Of a DNA stretch of 64,000 bases, positions 1 through 11,388 are shown one piece after another. Positions within the stretch are counted from its first letter, which is position 1. Every line of letters begins with the position of its first letter. Source of the stretch: Lentinus brumalis (Eukaryota > Basidiomycota > Agaricomycetes > Polyporales > Polyporaceae); NCBI GenBank assembly GCA_001792895.1, contig MARA01000032.1, positions 372,001-436,000 of the forward strand, given 5' to 3'. The notes below the pieces were generated by a model, which ran no database searches, was not told the DNA's origin, and saw only the letters and a program-made list of their open reading frames with translations. Both the position numbers and the translations under genes were made by a program.

Positions 1-83
1 TCTGGACGAACAAGGCAGCTTCGCTCCGCTGCCATCTGTAGTAGGTAGAGTATTGCACGGGCACAATGTCCCTGCGTGATGTA

Positions 84-1290
84 TTAGTTACCTGGAGTCT
101 CAATTATGCGACAGAATGCGACAGAACGATAGGAGGTCACGTACCATCTAGAATGTTTCACGGCGAACTTGGTAGTAAGTATCCCGTCCGCTCGAAGCCG
201 TCGCGTGCTCGGAGTCTCGGAGAGGATCATGCCTGCACACGATGTCTCGCGTGATAGCATAGACGTTCGCTCCGCAGCTTCTGTGTCCGGGAGTGCATTC
301 TTCCGAATCCTCCTGCGCGCGGTTGGCAGTCCGAGCGACTCCCGAGCAGTGCTTCCCACCTGGATCATCACCATAATATCGCAGTGCTCCCAGTACCCGT
401 GCAGTTTACAGATGTGAGCGATGGATTGGCTGGGAGACCCCGTGAGAGCCAGGCCGACCGCTACAAAGACTCAAATAGTGTGGCGAACAGTGCTACTTGC
501 TAGAACGGGCATCCTGCGTGGCATCGTTCTTGCCTAGCGGGCTGTGCGCGACCTTCGAGCCGTCGAAGAATGTTGCAGCCACAGCCGCAGCCGCAGCCGG
601 GCGTACCTCCAAGTCTTCCCAGGCCTGCCGTTCGTCGTGTTACATTCTGTCTCCCGAGCGGAGGACATGGACATCTGGCGGTGTCCGAGTCGCCTCCCTG
701 TAAGTAGGTTCGTAGTACCAGTATGTAAGCTCACTCACCCAGGACGTAGAGACTAGAGTCTGTGTTCCGCCTCCCACCTCTCCTAATTGAATTATAGCGA
801 GTAGACATGTGCAACAACGCTCGCTCCCGGGTAGCGGATGCGCTGCAATGTGCATCCACATGCCGCGACCTTGAAGCATGCACCGGCGGCGCAGACGCAC
901 ATCGCGTCCTGCGCGGGACGAAGAGTTCCCGGCGACCGATTCGAGCAATCCCAGCGGGATATTCCTGAGCATCGAGAAGACACGTCGAACGTCGAAGTGA
1001 GCCGCAGGCTCACTCAACGACATCGAAGCGGCAAACATCGAACACGTACCTGTTCCCTGTTCGCGGTCCACTGTTCAGGGACTTGGACGTCCGAGTCGAG
1101 TGACCACACGTGCTGGAAACTCGTGCGGCCACCCTGCACCCTCCCGGGCACGTCCAACTCGGCGATAGAGACGCATCCCACGCAGTGCCAGCTGTTCTGC
1201 ATGCCGTTCGAGGCTCGTGCATGCAGCGGCGACTCTGGAGCGAGCACGACGCGACCGCGCTGGGGGCCGCATCGGACATAATCCTGGGAA
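84..1290. other. Left part of unit A: G2 upstream exons (minus) and unresolved sequence
   Basis: The first ~250 bases are the upstream part of the minus-strand gene G2, which continues into the previous unit left of the window. From about 420 to 1290 both strands are open for long stretches and I cannot choose between them. A good minus-strand intron is visible with its donor near 1052 and acceptor near 965, which would join a reading frame ending ...VPEQWTANREQ to one starting EYPAGIARIGRRELFVPAQ. Plus-strand frames overlap the same bases. Corresponding stretches: about 9093-10300, 18115-19322, 27143-28351, 35967-37140 and 45602-46740. Confidence 0.3.
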
Positions 1291-1459
1291 GTGCCCAGGT
1301 TGAGGGTTGCGCCGTGTTGTATGTTTCATCTGCGTGCTGTCGCCGGAGTGCTTCCCCGCCGGCACTGGTGTGTTGGACTGCACCCCGTCGCGTCCAGTCT
1401 CGCACTGGAGCGGAACCCGACGCAAACTGCGCTGAGGATGCTTGAGTATGGGAGCACGT

Positions 1460-2377
1460 CTGTGCGCTGTCCAGGTTTCAAGGCAGGTGGCGAAATAGCG
1501 AGCGAGCGAGCGGCGTGCCGACGTCAGACGTCCCTGAAGATTGGTACGTACGCGTGCAGGGGTACTCGGAGATTCGCCAAGACACGGCGGAGGTGCAGGG
1601 AAAGGATCCTATAACCCATGCGCAAGTCAGCACGGTCCCGCCGCTCCCGACACGCTCCCAACCCCGGCGCAGGTCACTTACCTCGCCCCCGCCGTTCGCT
1701 CCAGCCCGTGTCGCCCGTGTCCTACGAGCTGAGTTCCGGTGAGTCGCAGCCCAAGCCGGATGCCCTTCCATCGTGTCGGGCGATACGCACCTGCTGACTG
1801 CACCTCTCCTTCTCCCAGCCGGCGCGATCGCTGCTCGCCGTTGACGAGCTCCCGGTGAGTCGCATTCTAAGCCGGCCATACCCGAGACCGCCCTGTCCGC
1901 CACCGACTGACTCTTTTCTCTCTCACACCCAGATCTGCGAACATCCACGCCCCAGTGAACCAGCCCCACGGTGAGCACCGACGTCCTCGCCTACACAGCA
2001 GCGCATCAGGACTCACCTTAGAACCTCCCACCAGCTCCAAAGCTGCAAGGTGCGTGATCTCCCTTCCATGTCCGCCCTCCCAGACCGTTCACGACGTCTG
2101 GAGGATCCAGATCCGGTGCCCTGGAAAGCGCATGCGCACGCGTAAGTACCCATCATGTCCACGAGCGAATCTGCACGACACTCACACCATCATAGAGGCG
2201 TCTCGCCGATCCCGGTGTATCTGTCAAGACTCGCGACTCAAGCTCGACGCGGGTGAGTGCGCTCCATCGAGCCGCGCGTACCACCTGGTGCTCATGGGAT
2301 GTCCGCGCTCGCAGCGTCGTCGCACTCGCGCCGTGGTGGGAAGGAAATATATTCGAGACTGTAGTTATCGCGAGTAG
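1460..2377 (+). pseudogene. G1 copy in unit A, probably broken
   Basis: Same exon order as the unit E copy. One AGCG tetranucleotide is missing near 1500, which shifts the first exon. The acceptor of the helix-encoding exon reads CTGGAG instead of CTGCAG near 2102, and that exon has diverged and no longer encodes the AALELERAR helix. Other introns remain recognisable. Confidence 0.4.
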
Positions 2378-4034
2378 GACTTCGTAGTGTACAGTCGTCT
2401 CCTGCAGACATGAGACATGCGCAGACGTCTCGAGGCTGAAGACGTCGGGACGTCGCGCTGAGAGAGGAGTTGCGAGGCAGGAGGCGTTCCGTCCTCGGGT
2501 CGACCGTCCTGGCGAGGGGTCGATGCACGCTGCAGCCTAGATGCGCTGCCAGCGCCGTCCGAGCCGTCGCCCTTGGCGGTGCGACGAGTCGGCGTTCGCG
2601 GCCCGATTCGCTTCTCGCTGTGTCGCAGTTGTGCTCGCGGAGGGCGTTGCCCGAGGCCTCCGGGCAGGCTCGAGAGTGCGGCCGCGGGCGTCGGCTTGAC
2701 GGCTGTCGCAAGGGCGGGAGACTGGGCGGAGAGCGAGGAGGCGAGAGGGAAGAGGATGCCGGGATTTTGGGCGAGGAGTAGTCGGATCGTGTGGTCGAGT
2801 GCGCGACGTGTGGTGAGAGTCGGTCTTGGTGTTGATCTTTACGGAGAGAGCCCGGGCGGTGCTTACGCGGGTTGTTACTTGAAGCAACGGGCTGAGTGTC
2901 TTGAGGGTCCCGTTCGACGAGTCACTTGAGCAGGACAACGAGCGGCTGATAGAGAATTCCAGGAGTTCAGACGACGGGTGGCGGAGAGGCGCAAGCGTGC
3001 TGTTGAGGTGGACTAGGGTCAACTTTAGTGTCTTTGGGGTGGGAGTCAATACACGGGGAGCTCGAGTACTACTTACATGAGTAAATCAACTTGCAATCAC
3101 TGGAGCGAGGCACGAGACGCGAGGTGCGAGAATGGGGCAGGATGGAACAGACTTGTATGCCGCAGCTTGAATGAAGGGCAGGCGGCTTGATGCATTGTGA
3201 CTGCCGGAGAGTGGGCGTGTCGTGTTTGAGTGCGTGCGGGCGAGGGTGATTTTGAATAACGATACCTCGAGACGTTGCAGACGGAAGGAACGCTGCGAGG
3301 GAGAGAGAGTCTGCATAGGAGACGACGGGTTTGCGTGTTGGCGAGACGTAGAGTGCATGTACATACGTGAATCGAGAAGGGACATGGAGGGACGCACCTG
3401 CACCCTGTGCTTGTCGCGCACACCGACCCTCCTGCGAGAAGGACTTGCGAGAGACCGCCGGGGTCTTCTGCTCATAGGCGGGCGTACAGGGCACGGGGAG
3501 GACGTCGTCGCAGAGTTTGAGGGAAGAGAGGGGCACTGGAGCTGTGGGCAGAGTGCGCGTACCGGGGTGCTGCCTCTTCTTGAGGGCGGCGGCGAGAGAG
3601 GCAGTCGAGCAGGAGCGGTCGAGTGCCGTCCCAGACGAGTCGAAAGCGAGCGAGGGGGCGGCAAACAGGCGCAAACAGCGTCGCGGATTCGAGCAGACGG
3701 CAGCTGAGCGAGCGACGGCAGCCAGAGCGAGCGACGACGAGGGCAGAAGAGGCGGGCGAGCGGCGATCGACCGAGCAGCTCTCGCGTACAGCCACCACTC
3801 GCGTGACGTCAGCGATCGACGTCGCCCAGCGATCGCAACCTCCAGCGCGAGCGGCCGCGGTAGAACGCGTGTGCAGAGGCGAGCAATCATCAGGAGTAGT
3901 TGGATGTTGGATGTCGAGAGCCAACCGACGCGACCCGCGGCGAATGCCCGGTAAGTAACTAGTTCTAATGACGCAATAAACAATGGATTAATCCCCTGCC
4001 GCCCAAGGCGCTCAGTAGCTTGTCCTCCGCCACC
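2378..4034. other. GC-rich stretch upstream of NDUFA2 without an assignable gene (unit A; same in other units)
   Basis: About 1.65 kb between the end of G1 and the NDUFA2 start. Both strands are open over long stretches because stop codons are rare at this composition, and no frame shows a motif I recognise. Near the right end, GTAAGTAACTAG at about 3952 followed by CTAATGAC and an AG acceptor near 4013 looks like an intron in the NDUFA2 5' untranslated region, so an upstream non-coding exon is likely. Units A-C contain about 75 bp here (around 3427-3502) that units D-F lack. Equivalents: 11389-13043, 20411-22069, 29439-31016, 38197-39786 and 48463-50024. Confidence 0.5.
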
Positions 4035-4420
4035 ATGTCGTCTTTCGCGAAAGCCTTGTCCCCTGCTGTCAGGGAAATACGGATTCTGTGCTGCCAGACA
4101 GGTCCTGCGTCGGCGGGTGCACGGTGAGCCAGGCCCAGTTTCTCGAAACAGACTCGGGTTAACGTGTTGTAGGCAATTCATCACCTCTCACTATCCGACG
4201 CTCAAGCAACACAACCCCGACCTCCCTATCCTCATTCGTCAGGCGAAGGGAACTCCTGCGAGGGTGTTTGCGAGATTTGGTGCGTTTGATACTGCTCATA
4301 CAATACGCGTCGCTGACCGAAGTTCATGCAGACAAGGGATTGGAGAAGCACGTCGAGGTCGAGGGTCTTTCCTCCTCAGACGTCGCGTCGCGGATCTCAC
4401 AGCTGTTGGGCTCATCATGA
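4035..4420 (+). CDS. NDUFA2: NADH:ubiquinone oxidoreductase subunit NDUFA2/B8, unit A copy
   Basis: Encodes the small accessory subunit of mitochondrial complex I with the thioredoxin-like L51/S25/CI-B8 fold, located on the matrix arm. Three exons (4035-4123, 4173-4279, 4332-4420) splice to 94 residues, the usual size. Recognisable blocks are VREIRI-LCCQTG at residues 11-23, RQFI at about 30, then HNPDLPILIR and the C-terminal EVEGLSSSDVASRISQLL. No cleavable presequence is needed for this family. The start has a good context (GCCACCATG). Introns are 49 and 52 bp. It sits about 0.5 kb upstream of the SDR on the same strand. The frame is intact. Confidence 0.93.
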
Positions 4421-4793
4421 ACGTCTTGTACTTTGATGCAATTGCACGTCCTTCAGTAGACTTCATTGGGCAGTCTCCAGACATCTCAAGTTGCGTTTGA
4501 TACTACCAGTGGATGAAGGTACGTCCTCAAACAGAGGGAGGCCAAGGTCGCCGTTGCGGTCGCGGGGCGACGGCTCCGTTGGCAATATCAAGAGTCAGAC
4601 GGAGAGGTTATAGAACGTCGCGGAAGAGTTGGCAGCCCTCGAAGTGGGCTTGGGAACGATGACACGCCAGCAGCTTGAGCAGGGCGAAAGGTACGTCAGT
4701 CCCATACTACACATCACGTTCTGACTCTATGACTATAGTCAGGTCCTTGGTACCAAATGGCAAATGGATTCGTCAGGCGCCATCCTACATTGA
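4421..4793 (+). pseudogene. Decayed 3' fragment of an older SDR gene, unit A
   Basis: This stretch reads, across frameshifts, as the last third of an SDR: FDTTSG, then RYVLKQREAKVA (compare DYDSARAVLRQRVEAAKK in the full SDR downstream), then NIKSQTERL, a TAG, and NVAEELAALEVGLG (compare DIKGRADRLRGVAEEWAA). A 48-bp intron (about 4700-4738, donor GTACGTCAG, acceptor CTATAG) and a terminal exon ending at TGA 4791-4793 remain. The catalytic and cofactor-binding parts are absent. It lies between NDUFA2 and the fuller SDR, so each unit carries the remains of two SDR genes. Confidence 0.65.
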
Positions 4794-4979
4794 CCACCGA
4801 CCGACTGCGTCAACCGGTGCCGCCGTGCCGCAAGTCGCCGAAATCCATCAAGCTTCTCTGTCCAGGTTTACTTCAGCAAGGCCTTCCTGATATGGATCTC
4901 CTGAGGGTCGTCAGAGCAACTCTTCCACAATCCACCACCACCCCAAGCTTCACGTTATTCGCACTCCCACGCAGGTCTC

Positions 4980-6168
4980 ATGCAGCTCGTCTGGTTTATC
5001 ACAGGTATGTTCGAGATGGTCCATACGAGATGATGCTGACATTCCTCTCCAGGAGCGTCCTCTGGGTTGGGTTATGCTCTCACCCAACGGATCCTCGCGC
5101 GCGGCGACCGGGTTATAGCGACGGCGCGCAACCCAAGGGCGTTGGACGCTCTCCTCTCGCACCCGACACAGACAAGTCTCGTATACACGTCCTCAAGCTA
5201 GACATCACGTCGCCCTTCGCGACGCTCCAGGAGACCGCACAGCAAGCAGTCGAGAAATGGGGCCGTGTCGACGTTCTCGTCAACAACGCCGGCATTGGCG
5301 GTGAAGTCGGCGCGAGCGAAGAGCTCGGGTGAGTCACCAGCGTGTCTTGCTGCGCTCCAATGTGCTGACCGGGCTGCCCAGAGTGGACTGGCTGATGCAC
5401 GTGATGAAGACGAACTACGCTGGGACCGTGAACGTCACCAACGCCCTGCTTCCTCACATGCGTTCGCAGCGCACGGGGACGGTTGTTCTCCTTGGAAGCC
5501 GGTCGGCGTATCGGAACGAGTTCCTTGTGAGTTGTTGATTTACCTCTGCGCCGTCGGTTGTCTGACGATCCGCAGGGACCTGGTACGTTCCCAGCAACCT
5601 TCCGTTGTGCAAAGGCTTACCGTTCTCATAGTTGCCTACGCTGCTTCGAAGGCAGCCGTGCATTGTACGTGTCCAGCATATGCTCACCCGCGCGAATAAT
5701 TTTTGAACTTTTTGACAGCGTACGGCGAGACGCTCTCCGCGGAGGTAGCCCCCTTCAACATCCGCGTCACCGTCGTCGTCCCTGGCACCTTCGACACGCC
5801 CCTCGCCCACCCATCATTGGCACGCCCATCGCGGACTACGACTCCGCGCGCGGTGCTACGCCAACGCGTTGAGGCAGCCAAGAAAATGCCCAACAAGGGC
5901 GACCCGTCAAGGGCATGGACGCGCTCATGGACGCGATCCGTGGAGAGGGCGCGCGGCGGGCAAGGGTGGGCTGCCGCTGTGGCTGTTCCTGGGCAGCGAC
6001 TGTATTGCGGATATCAAGGGCCGGGCGGACAGGCTGAGAGGCGTCGCGGAGGAGTGGGCTGCCGGCTGCGTGAGAGGCGGTGGTTCGAATGCCTTGTCTT
6101 GTATGTTGTGTATGAACATATATTTGTTGCAGACACGTCCTTGTTCGCAGCGCTTGTACTGCACGTAG
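4980..6168 (+). pseudogene. SDR copy in unit A, frameshifted at several sites
   Basis: Same six-exon layout as the unit C gene. Relative to C it lacks one C near 5160, one base near 5812, a GC pair near 5855, one G near 5910 and one G near 5947. Splice sites are intact. Five short-run losses within one gene, against one or none in B and C, look more like poor base calling than decay, but I cannot tell. Confidence 0.75.
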
Positions 6169-6246
6169 CCGATATCGATGACTGGATGCATGTTGCACAC
6201 TGCATATGGTGTGCATCTCCCAGATCAATCGAGTGCCTCAGTCGCG

Positions 6247-6440
6247 TTCATAGCCAGTGATCACTGATTATACGTGTTCATAGCGAGTGTTCATACGTGT
6301 TCATAGCCGTGTCGTGCTCATAGCCAGTGTTCATCGTCATGTCTTGCGTTTACAGCCAGTCCTCTTTTCATACGTGTTCATAGCCGTGTCGTGCTCATAG
6401 CCAGTGTCGTGTTCGTAGCCAGTCCTCTTAGTGATGTACT
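6247..6440 (+). repeat. GTGTTCATAGCCAGT minisatellite, unit A
   Basis: Imperfect head-to-tail copies of about 15-20 bp built from TTCATAGCCAGT, TTCATACGT and CATAGCCGTGTCGTG, just downstream of the SDR. Likely in or beyond its 3' UTR. Confidence 0.85.
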
Positions 6441-6613
6441 GCGTTTTGTTTATGGCCGTCTCTTGCAGCTGGACTGGGCAGCCGTGATTCGTAGATGCCT
6501 GGCGAAGAGACTCAGTAGAGGAGGAGAAGGAGGTTGGCGGTTAAGAGCCGCGGCGTGGTGTGAGGACGCATGTTCTAGTCATTGCATGTATCTACTACAC
6601 GAAGAAGTACTAC

Positions 6614-9290
6614 TTATACATGGCTACTAGAGAGCACACAAACGGAACACCGGGAAATCGTAGCGACGCACTTTCTACGAGCGCTTAGGTTACTAAAACG
6701 GGAAGCCACACCGGCGTAAGACTGCCGCCGCTTGATCTCCGCCGGCTGCCAATCTCCTGCATTCTCCTTGGACAGTGCTTGAGCGCTGAGCCTGGGCTCC
6801 AACTCGCTTGCCGCAGAGCTGCAGTCTTCGACGAGGTCATCAGTCATTGCACGCACAGCGCGCTGAGCGTGGCGTCCGGTATGCAGAGCTCCCCGGAACG
6901 TCTGAAACAGCACCTCAAAACACGCCCGGGAGAGTCCAGATAAGCCCGGCCACACATGACGCCGCTCAGAGCATACCTACTCCGGGCTAGACATGCGATG
7001 ACATCACTCTCGCGAGCATGTGGGACAGCGGAGACAAAAGCTTCGTCCCGGAGCTGCCTTCTGCGTACGCTTGTAACAGCAAATATAGAAGTTGTGCGGT
7101 CGGTAAGTCATTGTAACTCGGTACAAGCAGAGCAGTAAAACGTACCGAGAATCCCCAGGGTTGCGGAGTAACACGACGGTGTACAGCCAAGAGACGGCCA
7201 CGCGGGAGCTGCTTCACGCAGCGTGACAACATTCTGCATCGCTTCTGAGCGAAGTCTATAGAAACTGTACGTCAGCCTCCAGGTAAGTCATTGAAGCGTG
7301 GTACATGCTGAGCAGCAATACATACCGAGAAGGCTTTGGTTCGCCTGGCGACATGTGCCCAGCACGGGAGCTACGATAGCATGACGAAGGCCTATGGCCG
7401 AGGTACAAGCCGGAGCTTCGACGGCGCCCGGGAGAAGTCAAGCCGCAGGATAGCGTCTGCCGAGAGATCTTGCACGTCGCATCTTGTACAGGAGAAAGCG
7501 AGATCTCTGCGGATTGCGAGTGGGTGGATAAGTAGGGTGTGTCTGCGTGTGTCTTGGCTTGACTATGACGGCAGCTGTGGCGAGCGAGGGCCTGGGAGAA
7601 GGGACACCGCGGGCTGCACCTGCGCGACGCTGCGACCGTCCGGGAGTAGTGGAGTCGCGGGATGCGGCTGGGAACCGTCTGCGGGGAGCTGGTGCATGCC
7701 GCATTATGGAGACCGGGGGACAAAATACCTCAGCGGAGGGCGGGAGAGCCCGAGTGCACGGGAGATGGTGTGTCTGCATTCGTGTGGATCGCTGCGACGG
7801 CGGGCGAGGAGCCGGAAGGCGACAGTATGCCGCGGGCCGCACCGTGACCCGGAGCGCAGAACTGTGAGACACTGCGACTGTCTGGGAGATGTTGCTTGTT
7901 ACATCTTGTGGGTGGGAGCAAATCGAACCCTGCGAGGCGGTGCTAGAACGCTCGGACGAGCAGAATGCGACGCGGCTGCCAGTGCGTGACGCTGCACCCA
8001 GGATGGGGCGAAGGCGGCGGGAGCGGAGCCGTGTGCACGCTCGCGACGTGTCGAGGGTTGAGCTTGCAGTGCATGCCTAACGACATACGAAACGGCTGTC
8101 AGCACGAGCAGGGACTCGGGAGCCATGCGGAGGAGACTCGAACGCACCGACGGGTCCTCTCTCTCCATCCGAGTTGCTTGAGTACGCGTGGTGCCAACTG
8201 CACCGGAGGAAGCCTGGGAGCTCGTCTGGGAGGTGGCTCAAAGGACAGCGAGTGGGAGGACGGCGAATGGAGGATGCAACAGAGAGACAGAGAGGACGTC
8301 GGCAGCTGGGAGGGCATGCAGATGAAGGGGGAGAGGGGAGACGGCAGGCTCTCGGAGGGCGCACCATATATCATTCTCGCTGCTCATTCGGATTCCCAGG
8401 GTCGCAGACGGCAATGGCCGCCGTTCCGCGATGTATGTTGTGATCCCATGTTGGACGACTCCGTCCGTGAGGTTGAATGCTGAGTTCAGAGTTCTCAGCC
8501 AATGCGCCGGCCAACTCGTCCTGGCGAGCAATCGGCTCCCGGACTAGGCGCAACTCACCGCCTTCGGACGTTTCCATGTCATTGTCACTCTAGCCGTGAC
8601 CGCCAGATGCGAGTGCTGAGAGGAATGTTGAGATTGCGATCCACGTGTGACATGAGCATGCGCGGACCCAGCAGGACAAATAGAGGGCCGTCATCGCTGT
8701 TGACAATCAAGGGAAGCACCGGATAAACCGAATCTGTTCGCGTCCGAGTCGTTCGGTAAGTATCATTCCTTTCCAGCCAACCTTCCCGGAACTCCAGATT
8801 CAGCGTGAGGTCTCCTAGCTCCTGTCGCAGCAAGCTGTTACAGCATGTGCCGTGGTCGTCCTCCCATACCCCAGATGATTTGATGTGCAGCTGCTGAGTC
8901 GACGGGCCGATATCTGGCGTGTGCATAACGGTGTTGTTACTTGCGGACAGGCCGTGTCAGTCGCAGGAACGCGACGGCGCGACGGAACTGTGTGGGAAGC
9001 TCGAATGTTTCTGGACGAACAAGGCAGCTTCGCTCCGCTGCCATCTGTAGTAGGTAGAGTATTGCACGGGCACAATGTCCCTGCGTGATGTATTAGTTAC
9101 CTGGAGTCTCAATTATGCGACAGAATGCGACAGAACGATAGGAGGTCACGTACCATCTAGAATGTTTCACGGCGAACTTGGTAGTAAGTATCCCGTCCGC
9201 TCGAAGCCGTCGCGTGCTCGGAGTCTCGGAGAGGATCATGCCTGCACACGATGTCTCGCGTGATAGCATAGACGTTCGCTCCGCAGCTTC
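6614..9290 (-). pseudogene. G2 copy across the A/B junction
   Basis: The terminal exon frame (6614-6955) is open for 113 codons and contains RGALHTGRHAQRAVRAMTDD. Two introns upstream on this strand (about 7070-7145 and 7262-7331) share the pattern GTAYGT...TGCTC.GC.TGTACC...CAATGACTTACC. The exon pair near 9075-9190 has an in-frame TAG (TCTAGA) and an extra AGTA relative to the E/F copy. A 14-nt net insertion disrupts the VNSDDG exon frame near 8725. Confidence 0.35.
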
Positions 9291-10469
9291 TGTGTCCGGG
9301 AGTGCATTCTTCCGAATCCTCCTGCGCGCGGTTGGCAGTCCGAGCGACTCCCGAGCAGTGCTTCCCACCTGGATCATCACCATAATATCGCAGTGCTCCC
9401 AGTACCCGTGCAGTTTACAGATGTGAGCGATGGATTGGCTGGGAGACCCGTGAGAGCCAGGCCGACCGCTACAAAGACTCAAATAGTGTGGCGAACAGTG
9501 CTACTTGCTAGAACGGGCATCCTGCGTGGCATCGTTCTTGCCTAGCGGGCTGTGCGCGACCTTCGAGCCGTCGAAGAATGTTGCAGCCACAGCCGCAGCC
9601 GCAGCCGGGCGTACCTCCAAGTCTTCCCAGGCCTGCCGTTCGTCGTGTTACCATTCTGTCTCCCGAGCGGAGGACATGGACATCTGGCGGTGTCCGAGTC
9701 GCCTCCCTGTAAGTAGGTTCGTAGTACCAGTATGTAAGCTCACTCACCCAGGACGTAGAGACTAGAGTCTGTGTTCCGCCTCCCACCTCTCCTAATTGAA
9801 TTATAGCGAGTAGACATGTGCAACAACGCTCGCTCCCGGGTAGCGGATGCGCTGCAATGTGCATCCACATGCCGCGACCTTGAAGCATGCACCGGCGGCG
9901 CAGACGCACATCGCGTCCTGCGCGGGGACGAAGAGTTCCCGGCGACCGATTCGAGCAATCCCAGCGGGATATTCCTGAGCATCGAGAAGACACGTCGAAC
10001 GTCGAAGTGAGCCGCAGGCTCACTCAACGACATCGAAGCGGCAAACATCGAACACGTACCTGTTCCCTGTTCGCGGTCCACTGTTCAGGGACTTGGACGT
10101 CCGAGTCGAGTGACCACACGTGCTGGAAACTCGTGCGGCCACCCTGCACCCTCCCGGGCACGTCCAACTCGGCGATAGAGACGCATCCCACGCAGTGCCA
10201 GCTGTTCTGCATGCCGTTCGAGGCTCGTGCATGCAGCGGCGACTCTGGAGCGAGCACGACGCGACCGCGCTGGGGGCCGCATCGGACATAATCCTGGGAA
10301 GTGCCCAGGTTGAGGGTTGCGCCGTGTTGTATGTTTCATCTGCGTGCTGTCGCCGGAGTGCTTCCCCGCCGGCACTGGTGTGTTGGACTGCACCCCGTCG
10401 CGTCCAGTCTCGCACTGGAGCGGAACCCGACGCAAACTGCGCTGAGGATGCTTGAGTATGGGAGCACGT

Positions 10470-11388
10470 CTGTGCGCTGTCCAGGTTTCAAGGCAGGTGG
10501 CGAAATAGCGAGCGAGCGAGCGGCGTGCCGACGTCAGACGTCCCTGAAGATTGGTACGTACGCGTGCAGGGGTACTCGGAGATTCGCCAAGACACGGCGG
10601 AGGTGCAGGGAAAGGATCCTATAACCCATGCGCAAGTCAGCACGGTCCCCGCCGCTCCCGACACGCTCCCAACCCCGGCGCAGGTCACTTACCTCGCCCC
10701 CGCCGTTCGCTCCAGCCCGTGTCGCCCGTGTCCTACGAGCTGAGTTCCGGTGAGTCGCAGCCCAAGCCGGATGCCCTTCCATCGTGTCGGGCGATACGCA
10801 CCTGCTGACTGCACCTCTCCTTCTCCCAGCCGGCGCGATCGCTGCTCGCCGTTGACGAGCTCCCGGTGAGTCGCATTCTAAGCCGGCCATACCCGAGACC
10901 GCCCTGTCCGCCACCGACTGACTCTTTTCTCTCTCACACCCAGATCTGCGAACATCCACGCCCCAGTGAACCAGCCCCACGGTGAGCACCGACGTCCTCG
11001 CCTACACAGCAGCGCATCAGGACTCACCTTAGAACCTCCCACCAGCTCCAAAGCTGCAAGGTGCGTGATCTCCCTTCCATGTCCGCCCTCCCAGACCGTT
11101 CACGACGTCTGGAGGATCCAGATCCGGTGCCCTGGAAAGCGCATGCGCACGCGTAAGTACCCATCATGTCCACGAGCGAATCTGCACGACACTCACACCA
11201 TCATAGAGGCGTCTCGCCGATCCCGGTGTATCTGTCAAGACTCGCGACTCAAGCTCGACGCGGGTGAGTGCGCTCCATCGAGCCGCGCGTACCACCTGGT
11301 GCTCATGGGATGTCCGCGCTCGCAGCGTCGTCGCACTCGCGCCGTGGTGGGAAGGAAATATATTCGAGACTGTAGTTATCGCGAGTAG
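10470..11388 (+). pseudogene. G1 copy in unit B, probably broken
   Basis: Has the same lost acceptor (CTGGAG) and altered exon 5 as unit A. It differs from A by an extra C in the Ser/Pro-rich part of exon 1. Confidence 0.4.

Larger units (their letters stand above)
1..9009 (+). repeat. Array unit A (A-C subfamily)
   Basis: The window begins inside this copy. It differs from B and C mainly by 1-2 base indels, several within the SDR gene. It carries the A-C subfamily markers, including about 75 bp around 3427-3502 (between the CACACCGACC and GTCGTCGCAGAG landmarks) that D-F lack. Confidence 0.95.

Noticed and set aside
3069..4184. 371-codon minus-strand open frame (also in units B, C and, extended, E)
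   Set aside because: It runs antisense through NDUFA2 exon 1 and intron 1 and has no family features; long spurious frames are common at this GC content.
6247..6440. CRISPR-like repeat array
   Set aside because: The repeats are imperfect, contiguous and without spacers, in a eukaryotic genome; it is a minisatellite.
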